From positions 1-25,344 of IMG/VR virus record IMGVR_UViG_3300006754_000152: a stretch of DNA of 25,344 nt. One strand, 5' to 3'. The DNA is from a virus. The notes below the pieces were generated by a model. It did not search any database. It was not told the DNA's origin and worked only from the letters and a program-made list of their open reading frames with translations. Position 1 is the stretch's first letter. Every line of letters starts with the position of its first letter. This document shows, in pieces, positions 1 through 6,533 of the stretch. The position numbers were made by a program, and so were the translations under genes.

Positions 1-402
1 AACTACAGACATTTTATTTGTTTTAAATTTTTCTAAAGGTAAAGACGTTGTAATTCCTATAACTTTTATACTTTTACCCCTTTCTTCTTTTTCAACTACA
101 ACTTTTTTTGCATCAGGTAAAGTAACTGCTTTGTTCATAGGTAAAACTAAATCATATCCAACACCTGGGATGTCAACTGTATACACGCCACCGTCTTGTT
201 CAACTTTTATTTCATTTATTGAGTTGTTAATGAGAGAAAGATCAAATTTAGCAAACATAGAGCCCTTTCCAAGCTCGCTGTGACCTTCGCTAATATGCTT
301 TTTCACCCAATCAGCCAAAATAATAATTTTTTTATTTGCTGATTGCATTAAATCAGTTTCCTCTTTTAAATATCTTTGCCAATTTTCAAGTATCTTTTTC
401 AT
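1..402 (-). CDS. Partial phage protein with N-terminal targeting-like peptide
   Basis: Open minus-strand frame of 134 codons running off the left edge; the C-terminus is missing. The start is the ATG at 402, preceded by a GAAGGTG Shine-Dalgarno-like stretch that lies inside the end of the upstream gene (17-nt overlap). The first residues, MKKILENWQRYLKEE, closely resemble those of the next gene (MKLILENWRKYIKEN). This kind of amphipathic, Glu-rich leader resembles the capsid-targeting peptides of T4 internal head proteins (for example MKTYQEFIAEA). The rest looks like a small soluble beta-rich domain with alternating Val/Ile and Lys/Glu. I do not recognise a family. Function as an internal head or virion protein is inference only. 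Confidence 0.7.
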   Translation of the reverse strand, partial: MKKILENWQRYLKEETDLMQSANKKIIILADWVKKHISEGHSELGKGSMFAKFDLSLINNSINEIKVEQDGGVYTVDIPGVGYDLVLPMNKAVTLPDAKKVVVEKEERGKSIKVIGITTSLPLEKFKTNKMSVV

Positions 403-643
403 TATCTTTTTCACCTTCTATGGTTTTCTTACTTTTCTTCTCATCTGGTAAGTTCTTTTCGATTCTAACATTTAAAATAGATTTGCCGTTAACAGTGGGT
501 TGTCCAAGTTCATCTACACCTATTTCTTTAACTACGATTCTTTTATTTCTATATTTACCGCCCAATAGAACATCACCAACCTTTATATCAAGATCAATAT
601 TTTCTTTTATGTACTTTCGCCAATTTTCAAGTATTAATTTCAT
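386..643 (-). CDS. Small phage protein, LENWRKY leader
   Basis: An 85-aa protein, starting at an ATG 5 nt after the stop of the gene at 649-963. It opens with MKLILENWRKYIKEN, nearly the same leader as the downstream partial gene. The leader is followed by a compact beta-rich stretch (residues about 20-65, DVLLGGKYRNKRIVVKEIG and on) that reads like a KOW/SH3-type small barrel, and then a Lys/Glu/Asp-rich tail. Short proteins of this layout are common in marine phage genomes as far as I recall, but I know no proven function. It belongs to a run of four short genes with similar leaders. Packaging into the head is a possibility, not shown. Confidence 0.75.
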   Translation of the reverse strand: MKLILENWRKYIKENIDLDIKVGDVLLGGKYRNKRIVVKEIGVDELGQPTVNGKSILNVRIEKNLPDEKKSKKTIEGEKDNEKDT

Positions 644-648
644 TGAAA

Positions 649-963
649 TTAAAATCCGTCATAGTCGCCTTCACCACTTAAAATAAACAATAGATCTTCT
701 AAGTCTTCAGGAGTTATAGACGACCGACCTTGGCCCATTTGATTTTTCATATTCACAGACCAACTTTGAGCTGCACGAACAATACGTACTGCATCGTCCA
801 CATTAAATTGTGGATCGCGTTCCTTAGATCTTTCTAGATTTCCTGTGACAGTCCTCTCAATATCAAAATCAACTGGATTGTCATAATCGGTTGTCCCTCT
901 TAAATCTGCTTCTGCGAGTTCTTCTTTGATAATTTGTTTTAGTTTTTCTTTTGATATTTTCAT
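649..963 (-). CDS. Small phage protein, KxLKxIIKEEL leader
   Basis: A 104-aa protein. I choose the ATG at 963 because AAGGAG lies 6 nt upstream and the start then sits just past the stop of the preceding gene (TAA at 965-967). A longer reading to 1005 would overlap that gene. The N-terminus, MKISKEKLKQIIKEELAEA, is a basic/amphipathic leader with a Glu-rich end, matching that of the upstream gene (MKITKSKLKKIIREAIDDV). The body is mostly helical and acidic, with a predicted helix around residues 50-75 and an acidic C-terminus (GEGDYDGF). The family is unknown. It is likely co-transcribed with its neighbours. Confidence 0.75.
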   Translation of the reverse strand: MKISKEKLKQIIKEELAEADLRGTTDYDNPVDFDIERTVTGNLERSKERDPQFNVDDAVRIVRAAQSWSVNMKNQMGQGRSSITPEDLEDLLFILSGEGDYDGF

Positions 964-964
964 A

Positions 965-1396
965 TTAATCTCCTTGGTATCGCCCTTTGCCATATCCTCG
1001 ATCATGTGTAGGGGTGGCTTTTAAAAGTTTTTGTGATTGTTCATAAGCATTCATTAATGTGTTTTTTTCATCATCACTTAGATCCCATTTTTTCATTTGA
1101 TATTCTCTGCCTCTGGATATGCTAGCAGTAATATTAAAAGCCTCATTATGTGACGGATTATGTGGAGCCATGATTGCCCATGCTTGACCTAAAAGAGTCC
1201 ACAAAGCAGGGTGATCTCTACGAATTTTTGTAGGGGGTACTATATTTGGGTCAAGAAACTGTACTGCTCCTTGGTATTCCATGGTTTTTTGCATTTCTTC
1301 ATAATCACGACGTTGTTTGATATAAAAATCATCTCCAGCTACATCATCAATAGCCTCACGAATTATTTTTTTAAGTTTGCTTTTAGTAATCTTCAC
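965..1396 (-). CDS. Phage protein with KxKLKKIIREAI leader
   Basis: A 143-aa protein starting at GTG 1396, with AGGAGG 8 nt upstream. The leader MKITKSKLKKIIREAIDD resembles that of the following gene. The remainder is soluble and rich in Trp, His and Asn, with a stretch around residues 60-110 (HPALWTLLGQAWAIMAPHNP, then SISRGREYQMKKWDLSDDEK) that looks like a folded helical domain. I recognise no family. It is the first gene after the short gap behind thyX and so may head the left-end operon. That gap holds the TATTTATA motif listed separately. Confidence 0.75.
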   Translation of the reverse strand: MKITKSKLKKIIREAIDDVAGDDFYIKQRRDYEEMQKTMEYQGAVQFLDPNIVPPTKIRRDHPALWTLLGQAWAIMAPHNPSHNEAFNITASISRGREYQMKKWDLSDDEKNTLMNAYEQSQKLLKATPTHDRGYGKGRYQGD

Positions 1397-1412
1397 GGAT
1401 CAATCCTCCTGC

Positions 1413-1424
1413 TATAAATAGTAA
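1413..1424 (-). promoter_or_regulatory. Shared 12-nt motif TTACTATTTATA (copy 1)
   Basis: On the minus strand the sequence TTACTATTTATA lies 16 nt before the GTG of the gene at 965-1396. The identical 12-mer occurs at 11785-11796, ahead of the acidic-repeat gene. On the plus strand it reads TATAAATAGTAA, which contains the T4 late-promoter core TATAAATA in the wrong direction for these genes. It could be a phage-specific promoter or operator, or chance in AT-rich spacer DNA. As a -10 element it would give a leader so short that the AGGAGG might be lost, which weakens the promoter reading. Confidence 0.25.
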
Positions 1425-1435
1425 GTAATTGATAG

Positions 1436-2203
1436 TTATCCACTTTTAATTTCGCGGTAAGCACCAACAGTAACAGGAAATAATTCTTCTGCTATGTCCA
1501 GACATGCTTCTGCAACTTTTTGGATTTCCCATTGGGCTCCTTCGTGAGTACGAAGGCTGATAAACTTCATTAAATTATTAAGATTGGTGGTGCCATAATA
1601 TGATGTATACATATTTTGTGGCAACACACCTCGGGCTTGCTCTCTACAGACACCCGTTTTAATGAGATAATTATAAAATTTTAAGCACTGCTCGTGATGC
1701 TCTTTAAGTGCTGCGGAACATGTAAGATGTTCTGGATCCCATTGATAAGCAAACTGTGGCATATCCACATACCAATCTTTTATACTATCTTTCCACTTTG
1801 GATTAATTGTATCTTTTGAATTGCTAGCTTGTCTGTTGGATTGATGTTGGGTTCTAAATTCTTTTGGCTCATAAAACTGAATATCCAAGTCAGTATACCT
1901 ACGGGATATCTCGTTATAGCTCCACGTTCTGTGTCGATGGTGCTGGGAACGGACATATAAGGGAACCTTAAATCTAAATGTAATATTATTGTGTTCGAGA
2001 GTTGATGTGTGTCTGTGTTTAATAAGATATTTGATAAGCTTCTTATCTTTGTCGTCAAGCTCTTGTTTGTGTACTCCAAACGAAACACGGGCACTGTTAA
2101 CAATCGTTAAATCAGAGCCCATGTGTTCTACGTAATCTACTTTTCCAATACCGTCGCCATATAATTCTATTGTTTTATTTTTTATGCCTTCTCGCACATT
2201 CAT
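1436..2203 (-). CDS. thyX: Flavin-dependent thymidylate synthase ThyX
   Basis: Makes dTMP from dUMP using methylene-tetrahydrofolate and FADH2/NADPH. The ThyX signature RHRTWSYNEISRRY is seen at residues 90-103 (family pattern RHRxxSxNExSxRY). Other family features are SDLTIVNSARVSF near the N-terminus, the region ARGVLPQNMYTSYYGTTNL and the C-terminal LRTHEGAQWEIQ stretch that forms part of the nucleotide site. I take the ATG at 2203, which overlaps the stop of the preceding zinc-ribbon gene as TAATG, giving 255 aa. A longer frame to 2242 would add 13 residues unlike the family. With NrdJ and dUTPase elsewhere in the window it completes a phage dTTP route that does not need host thyA. Confidence 0.97.
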   Translation of the reverse strand: MNVREGIKNKTIELYGDGIGKVDYVEHMGSDLTIVNSARVSFGVHKQELDDKDKKLIKYLIKHRHTSTLEHNNITFRFKVPLYVRSQHHRHRTWSYNEISRRYTDLDIQFYEPKEFRTQHQSNRQASNSKDTINPKWKDSIKDWYVDMPQFAYQWDPEHLTCSAALKEHHEQCLKFYNYLIKTGVCREQARGVLPQNMYTSYYGTTNLNNLMKFISLRTHEGAQWEIQKVAEACLDIAEELFPVTVGAYREIKSG

Positions 2204-2385
2204 TAGTCGTCTAATACCTCGTACTCTTTTCCTGGTGTCCAAGAAATTTTTAGATAGAATTTACCACCATCGACGGCTACACTTTTGCATTTACACCACC
2301 GAAAATCATGGACATGCATGCTCTGGATAATATCTCCGCAGCTTTTACACCTTACTCTTTTACCTGCTTCACTGCCAATTTCCAT
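2203..2385 (-). CDS. Small zinc-ribbon protein
   Basis: A 60-aa protein with four cysteines arranged as two knuckles: C13-x2-C16 (RCKSCGD) and C31-x-C33 (WCKCKS), followed by SVAVDGGKFYLKISW. This is a typical short zinc-ribbon with a conserved DGG turn; similar phage proteins carry DUF names. The role is unknown; nucleic-acid or protein contact is the usual guess. It ends in a TAATG overlap with thyX, so the two are probably translated together. The start is the ATG at 2385, 2 nt before the end of the upstream gene. Confidence 0.8.
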   Translation of the reverse strand: MEIGSEAGKRVRCKSCGDIIQSMHVHDFRWCKCKSVAVDGGKFYLKISWTPGKEYEVLDD

Positions 2386-2387
2386 TA

Positions 2388-2693
2388 TTATCCTCTAAGA
2401 AGTTGCTTGTTAGCAACAAATAATTTTTCTTGAATCTGTTCGGGAGCGCCCACAATAATTAAATCAGAACCAGTGTGGCCTCTGTTAATCGTCACTCTGG
2501 AAAACCTAGTGCGATCATCCAAACCTTCAGGCAATCGACCTTCATTCAATAGTTTATGTGTTGATGTATCTTCCCTTACATAAATTACATGATCCGGATT
2601 AACTGCTACTTGTCTTAGTGTAAAGGTCGGTTCATAATTTCTAATTGAACGACCTTTAGAGGTTTCACATACCTCTGTTAAAGTTACCAACAT
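2388..2693 (-). CDS. Hypothetical phage protein
   Basis: A 101-aa protein starting at the ATG at 2693 (MLVTLTEVCETSKG). An AAGGAGAG site lies directly upstream; a longer frame from 2714 would bury this site inside the coding region. The protein looks like a small all-beta or alpha-beta domain, and the segment RLPEGLDDRTRFSRVTINRG precedes a hydrophobic strand (SDLIIVGAPEQI). I do not recognise the family. It overlaps the end of the preceding gene by 29 nt, so the two are likely coupled. Confidence 0.75.
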   Translation of the reverse strand: MLVTLTEVCETSKGRSIRNYEPTFTLRQVAVNPDHVIYVREDTSTHKLLNEGRLPEGLDDRTRFSRVTINRGHTGSDLIIVGAPEQIQEKLFVANKQLLRG

Positions 2694-2925
2694 TTTTACT
2701 CTCCTTGAGTTCATTTATGTCTACTGGATAAATGCTCTTTTCCGTTACATACCACTGGCATCCACCGTAAATAATTTCATATCCTTTGTCGTTAACACTT
2801 GTTACCAAAACAATGGACGGCTCATCTGTCATTGTAGCCTTGTTCACTGTTCCATTCTTATCAAAATTAATAAGTGTAACTTGACTTGGTATATAGGCTA
2901 AATCGCCACTACTAATCACTTTCAT
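2665..2925 (-). CDS. Hypothetical small phage protein
   Basis: An 86-aa protein that starts inside the end of the preceding gene (14-nt overlap; the ATG is embedded in the codons for its last residues). It has alternating hydrophobic strands (ISSGDLAYIPSQVTLINF, then SIVLVTSVNDKGYEIIYGG), consistent with a small beta-barrel. The motif GGCQWYVTEKSIYPV lies in the C-terminal third. No family is recognised. It belongs to the small-gene cluster between the 264-aa protein and thyX. Confidence 0.7.
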   Translation of the reverse strand: MKVISSGDLAYIPSQVTLINFDKNGTVNKATMTDEPSIVLVTSVNDKGYEIIYGGCQWYVTEKSIYPVDINELKESKNVGNFNRGM

Positions 2926-3265
2926 TTCGTTGTTTTAAGTGTTCTAAACTATCCCCCAGTTCACTTAGTTTTTCACTCAACTCCTGTGTATCATTAAATT
3001 TAGACAAACTTTGATTCACGGCTTGGTGATACCCATACAGAATAGAATAGCATTCTTCTAATCGTAAATCAATTTCAGCCATTGATCTACGAACATTATC
3101 AATTATTTCAAGAGAACCAGCTATATTTTCAGAACTAATGGGATAAAGTTGTGCAATACGTCCAGACACCAATTTATCAATCTGAAACTGTAATTTCTGT
3201 ATAAGCCCTGAGACTTCTTCTGGAATTTCCTCTAAGTTCACCGTATAAAATATTTTTGCCTTCAT
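2912..3265 (-). CDS. Coiled-coil hypothetical protein
   Basis: A 117-aa, mostly helical protein. After a short strand (KIFYTVNLEEIPEEV) it shows long helices with heptad-like hydrophobics at residues about 15-40 and 55-112 (SEKLSELGDSLEHLKQR at the end). No catalytic motif is visible. The ribosome site is weak (GGAT 5 nt before the ATG). A small oligomeric structural or regulatory protein is plausible, but the function is unknown. Confidence 0.75.
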   Translation of the reverse strand: MKAKIFYTVNLEEIPEEVSGLIQKLQFQIDKLVSGRIAQLYPISSENIAGSLEIIDNVRRSMAEIDLRLEECYSILYGYHQAVNQSLSKFNDTQELSEKLSELGDSLEHLKQRNESD

Positions 3266-3287
3266 TGTTAATCCATATTATATATTC

Positions 3288-3308
3288 AAGCGAATCAAAG
3301 TTTCGCTT
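3288..3308 (-). other. Short hairpin after the 264-aa gene
   Basis: An inverted repeat AAGCGAA / TTCGCTT (7 bp stem, 7-nt loop) overlaps the stop codon of the gene at 3307-4101. On the minus strand it is followed by an AT-rich stretch without a run of T. A weak terminator or mRNA-end structure is possible; evidence is thin. Confidence 0.25.
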
Positions 3309-4101
3309 ATTTCATTGTTTTAATATCTTTTTCTCTGAGCTGCACTGGGGTAGTTTCACCAGCGAAGAGCACACTATACCATCGACCACCAGCAATTGGA
3401 TCTGGTGTGCGAATATCGGTTTGAATAATAAAACCCGGCTTGCCTTGTCGATTAACGGGGAAGCTGCGCTTATATACATCTGAGGATTTGCGAAGCTGCA
3501 CTACAGACTGATTATCGAATTTTGGTTTTGATTCATGAATCTTGATCAATTTCTGAGCATACTTGTTTTGGCACATGGCTTCCCACTGTTTTTGTGTGGG
3601 AATAAACTTAGAGTTGTCAAGAACTTTCTTGACAAGATCTTGGTAGTAAGGCGTTGTCGAATAGTATTTCGCACACACCTGTGCAATTTCACGATGAGTA
3701 TCATCGTAATTTGAGAACCACTCTTGGCGTTCTTGGCGGGCGTCTACTGTATGATTTGCTTCAATTTTTCGTAAAGCTTGAAGTTGCTTCTCTGAGAGCT
3801 TGCGTCCCATGTCATTTTGTTGAGCTAGAGACTCAACAAAGCCAGCTTCCCAAGTATCTGGTGTTACCAGCGTAGAAAGAGCTGCTAGTCTACTAGTAGT
3901 ATGTGGATCCCCGAGAGATGCGCCAGTAGCGAGTTTTGCATACTTCTCTTCGAGCTTTGCAAACCACTTGGCTTGACCTGAAGAAAGCCGAGCCTTCTTG
4001 TCGTAAAAACTTTTTAGACTTTCAATAAACTCACGATCACGCTTAGTGAGATTAGAACTAGACAGAATATTTTTGAAACGATCTGAATAAGTCTGGCGCA
4101 T
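3307..4101 (-). CDS. Phage protein with repeated LSxxQxxxLxKI helices
   Basis: A 264-aa protein. The start is the ATG at 4101, with AAAGG 6 nt upstream; a TTG two codons earlier is less likely. It carries four related helical segments: residues 18-33 (LTKRDREFIESLKSFY), 39-55 (LSSGQAKWFAKLEEKYA), 102-116 (LSEKQLQALRKIEAN) and 168-182 (PTQKQWEAMCQNKYA). Such segments occur in various phage and helicase-linked proteins as small helix-turn modules, but I cannot name the family. The C-terminal third is beta-rich. It is transcribed from a perfect-consensus sigma-70 promoter 47 nt upstream, so it is probably made early and strongly. Confidence 0.85.
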   Translation of the reverse strand: MRQTYSDRFKNILSSSNLTKRDREFIESLKSFYDKKARLSSGQAKWFAKLEEKYAKLATGASLGDPHTTSRLAALSTLVTPDTWEAGFVESLAQQNDMGRKLSEKQLQALRKIEANHTVDARQERQEWFSNYDDTHREIAQVCAKYYSTTPYYQDLVKKVLDNSKFIPTQKQWEAMCQNKYAQKLIKIHESKPKFDNQSVVQLRKSSDVYKRSFPVNRQGKPGFIIQTDIRTPDPIAGGRWYSVLFAGETTPVQLREKDIKTMK

Positions 4102-4147
4102 TTTCAACCTTTCGTGTTTGCGGGCAAAATCCCTACGTCACCCTTAC

Positions 4148-4176
4148 ATTATAAGCCATCGGAGGTTCAATGTCAA
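4148..4176 (-). promoter_or_regulatory. Perfect-consensus sigma-70 promoter
   Basis: The minus strand reads TTGACA, 17 nt, TATAAT (-35 at 4171-4176, -10 at 4148-4153). It lies in a gene-free stretch 47 nt before the ATG at 4101, so it should drive the 264-aa gene and the small genes after it. It matches the bacterial housekeeping consensus at all 12 positions with ideal spacing. Confidence 0.85.
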
Positions 4177-4222
4177 CAAGAAAAGCGTACTATAAACAAA
4201 AGAGGATCGTACTTAAACTCAA

Positions 4223-4274
4223 CAATATCAAGGACTTACAAAAAGTTTAGCAATATCAAGGACTTACAAAAAGT
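4223..4274. repeat. 24-nt direct repeat with embedded hairpin
   Basis: The 24-mer beginning CAATATCAAGGACTTAC occurs at 4223-4246 and again, identical, at 4251-4274, with a 28-nt period. The second copy covers the stop codon and last codons of the gene at 4264-4557 and forms a hairpin there (AAGGACTT / AAGTCCTT). The first copy lies outside the gene, so it looks like a tandem duplication of the gene's 3' end. Confidence 0.8.
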
Positions 4275-4557
4275 CCTTAAAAAACATGGCAGTAACAGAT
4301 GCAAGTGCTGTACCCATGATCGTCCACTGTACTTTCCTCATATTTGCCACAGTAGTTTCGAGCTGACTGATCCTAACAAGACCATCAGCAATAATTTGTT
4401 GTTCTAATACTTTTACTCTAGCAAAAATACCTTTATCGGGGTTATATACTGCTTCTTTAATGTGTGAAATATCTTCTGCAATTTCTTCTTGTTTCTCTAG
4501 TAAGGCATCGAGTCTATTTGCCAATCTTTCTAATAATAATGATGTTTCGTCTGACAT
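4264..4557 (-). CDS. Coiled-coil plus C-terminal membrane segment protein
   Basis: A 97-aa protein with a long N-terminal coiled coil (LLLERLANRLDALLEKQEEI, then RVKVLEQQI and ISQLETTVANMRK) followed by one hydrophobic segment near the C-terminus (residues about 77-92, VQWTIMGTALASVTAMFF). This layout resembles XhlA-type phage lysis accessory proteins and similar small coiled-coil membrane anchors. That similarity is by architecture, not by a diagnostic motif. GGGGG precedes the ATG by 7 nt. It follows groEL after a short gap with no promoter that I can see. Confidence 0.8.
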   Translation of the reverse strand: MSDETSLLLERLANRLDALLEKQEEIAEDISHIKEAVYNPDKGIFARVKVLEQQIIADGLVRISQLETTVANMRKVQWTIMGTALASVTAMFFKDFL

Positions 4558-4572
4558 GTGTAATCCCCCAAC

Positions 4573-4596
4573 AAACTAATACACCATAATTAGTTT
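4573..4596. other. AT-rich inverted repeat between groEL and the next gene
   Basis: AAACTAAT / ATTAGTTT, 8-bp stem with an 8-nt loop, lies in the 47-nt gap. The T-run lies on the plus-strand side, where there is no gene; in the minus direction the stem is followed by GTTGGGG. This fits a weak terminator or mRNA-stabilising structure at the groEL 3' end only loosely. Confidence 0.3.
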
Positions 4597-4604
4597 TTTA
4601 AACT

Positions 4605-6179
4605 TTATTCTGACTCAACTATCGCGTGATTTGTTGTAATTAATGTCGAAGAAACTGAAACTGCGTTTTCTAAAGCGGTTCTTGTTACTTTAACTGGATC
4701 AATCACACCTATTTCATATAAATTCTCCATATTGCCAGTCATAAAATTATATCCCCAATCTGGTTGTTGTTCTTGTTTCACATTAAAAACCACAATATCT
4801 GGAGAAAGACCAGCATTCTGTGCCATTTGTCTTAGTGGAGCTTCAATCGATTTCAGAATAATATCTACGCCGACTTCTTGATCACTGTTATCAGCGTCCA
4901 CCTTTAAATCTTTACTGGCACGTATCAGTGCGATGCCGCCTCCGGGTACAACCCCCTCAAGTTGTGCAGAACGTACAGCTTCAATAGCATCCTCAATTCT
5001 GTGCTTTCTCTCAGTCATCTCAACCTCAGTAGTGCCACCAACCCTAACGATCGCAACACCTGAAGCCAAGCGAGTGATTCTATCCTGAATCTTTTCACAT
5101 TCTTCAAGGTCGTCTGTTTGTTCAATTTCTACCTTTAGAGTATCAATTCTTTTTTCAATCTCGTCCCAGTCACCTTGACCTCCAACAAATGTAGTTTCGT
5201 TTTTAAGAGATTCGAATGTTCGAACGCTACCAAGATCAGATAGCTTGGCTTCTGAAACTCTGGTGCCGCTTTCTTTACTGAAGAATGTAGCACCAATAGA
5301 AACAGATAAATCTTTAAGAAAATTTCTTCTCTCCTCTCCATAGGCTGGTGCTTTAACCGCTGCAACCTTCATGGTACCACGCATAGCATTCATGATCAAA
5401 GCTGCAAGAGCTTGGTCCTGAACATTGTCGGCCACAATAATAAAGGGAGAATTAGCACGAGCAACTTGCTCAAGAATGGGGAGGATTTGCTCTACTGTGT
5501 TAATAGATTCGTCTGTGACCATTACAAGAGCATTCTCGTGCCTTACAACATTTCGTCGTTCATCAGTAATAAAAGCAGAAGCAAGATACCCAGAATCAAA
5601 ACGAAAGCCCTCCAGCATTTCAAGGCTTGTCTCTATTGATTTTGCCTCTTCAACGGTAATGGATCCATCTTTTCCAGCCTGATCTACTGCCGTTGCAATC
5701 AACTGGCCAATTTCTCTATCGTTGTTAGCTGAAATGGTGGCCACATGAGCTACATCTTCTTCAGACATAATGGGTCGAGATAGTTCCTCTAAATTATCTT
5801 TAATGGCAACAACAGCCTTATCCATTCCCCTTTTAAGCTCAACAGGTGAACAACCTGCGGCCAAATATCTTTGAGAGTTTGTGATTATTTCTCTAGCGAG
5901 AACTGTTGAAGTTGTTGTTCCGTCACCAGCACTAAAATTAGTTTCAACTGATGCTTGCTTAATTACATAAGCTGCTGCGTTCTCAATTGGATCCTCTAGG
6001 TCTACAAACTTAGCTACAGTAACACCATCTTTTGTAATAATTGGCGTATGACCTTTGGACTTTAACAACACACTTCTTCCTTTTGGACCCAGTGTGGCTG
6101 CTACGTTATCGGTTAATTTATTAACACCACTTAATATTTTTTTATTTAAACCTTCGTGCGAACTGTATAATTTTGTCAC
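4605..6179 (-). CDS. groEL: GroEL-type chaperonin (60 kDa, group I)
   Basis: A 524-aa ATP-dependent protein-folding chaperonin. The ATP-site motifs are intact: TLGPKGRSVLL, TKDGVTVAK and AGDGTTTSTVLA near the N-terminus, and IEDAIEAVRSA followed by GVVPGGGIAL in the second equatorial half (the Asp of IEDA matches the catalytic Asp398 of E. coli GroEL). The apical-domain stretch ANSPFIIVADNVQDQALAAL is present. The protein ends in NHAIVESE and lacks the Gly-Met tail of cellular GroEL. It starts at a GTG just after AGGAGG, and the preceding stop (TAG) is part of that ribosome site. A promoter at 6481-6509 serves the pair. Presumably it folds phage structural proteins; a GroES-like gene lies separately at 18542-18811. 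Confidence 0.97.
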   Translation of the reverse strand: MTKLYSSHEGLNKKILSGVNKLTDNVAATLGPKGRSVLLKSKGHTPIITKDGVTVAKFVDLEDPIENAAAYVIKQASVETNFSAGDGTTTSTVLAREIITNSQRYLAAGCSPVELKRGMDKAVVAIKDNLEELSRPIMSEEDVAHVATISANNDREIGQLIATAVDQAGKDGSITVEEAKSIETSLEMLEGFRFDSGYLASAFITDERRNVVRHENALVMVTDESINTVEQILPILEQVARANSPFIIVADNVQDQALAALIMNAMRGTMKVAAVKAPAYGEERRNFLKDLSVSIGATFFSKESGTRVSEAKLSDLGSVRTFESLKNETTFVGGQGDWDEIEKRIDTLKVEIEQTDDLEECEKIQDRITRLASGVAIVRVGGTTEVEMTERKHRIEDAIEAVRSAQLEGVVPGGGIALIRASKDLKVDADNSDQEVGVDIILKSIEAPLRQMAQNAGLSPDIVVFNVKQEQQPDWGYNFMTGNMENLYEIGVIDPVKVTRTALENAVSVSSTLITTNHAIVESE

Positions 6180-6187
6180 ACTTCCTC

Positions 6188-6460
6188 CTATTCAATATAT
6201 CCAATTATTTCTGTTAATAGTTTACGAGTTTTTTCAAAGTGCAGGTCTCGATCAATCCCCTGTTCCATATCTTTTATTACTTCAACCCTGTCCGTAATTT
6301 CCATAAGCTGATCTCTGTCTATTAATTCTGTTGCTGTTGCTATAAGAGCTACACTCATAGTTTGTAGCAATGGTAACGCACCGGAATTATCTGCTTTATT
6401 GAGAAGTTCTATTTGTGTTTTAAGTTCTTTTAAGTTTATAATGTTTTTATCATCTTGCAT
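6188..6460 (-). CDS. Small helical protein ahead of groEL
   Basis: A 90-aa protein starting at the ATG at 6460 (MQDDKNIIN), with AAAGGAG 8 nt upstream; the in-frame ATG at 6478 would precede that site. It is mostly alpha-helical and acidic (LKELKTQIELLNKADNSGAL, then TATELIDRDQLMEIT). It is the promoter-proximal gene of the groEL operon and its TAG stop lies within the groEL ribosome site. It does not look like GroES, which would be a beta-barrel. The function is unknown; a chaperonin-related role is suggested only by position. Confidence 0.75.
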   Translation of the reverse strand: MQDDKNIINLKELKTQIELLNKADNSGALPLLQTMSVALIATATELIDRDQLMEITDRVEVIKDMEQGIDRDLHFEKTRKLLTEIIGYIE

Positions 6461-6480
6461 TTTATGCACTCCTTTCATAG

Positions 6481-6509
6481 AGTATACAAGATTATCACAA
6501 CTATGTCAA
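6481..6509 (-). promoter_or_regulatory. Sigma-70 promoter of the groEL operon
   Basis: The minus strand reads TTGACA, 17 nt, TATACT (-35 at 6504-6509, -10 at 6481-6486), in the gap after the Mom-like gene. The -10 ends 20 nt before the ATG at 6460. The predicted transcript would begin almost at the AAAGGAG ribosome site, so the leader is very short. Confidence 0.85.
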
Positions 6510-6533
6510 GTTGTTAATATCAATGAATGTTAT

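Noticed and set aside
336-686. Plus-strand open frames such as 336-686, 6594-6896, 8748-8963 and 20349-20537
   Set aside because: They lie opposite well-supported minus-strand genes, lack ribosome sites and read as low-complexity Phe/Leu/Ser-rich shadow protein.
1413-1424. T4-type late promoter TATAAATA on the plus strand
   Set aside because: It would fire away from all genes; every supported gene in the window is on the minus strand. Only the minus-strand reading is kept, as a low-confidence motif.
6188-6460. groES in the classic place before groEL
   Set aside because: The 90-aa product is predicted helical, without the GroES strand pattern or mobile loop.
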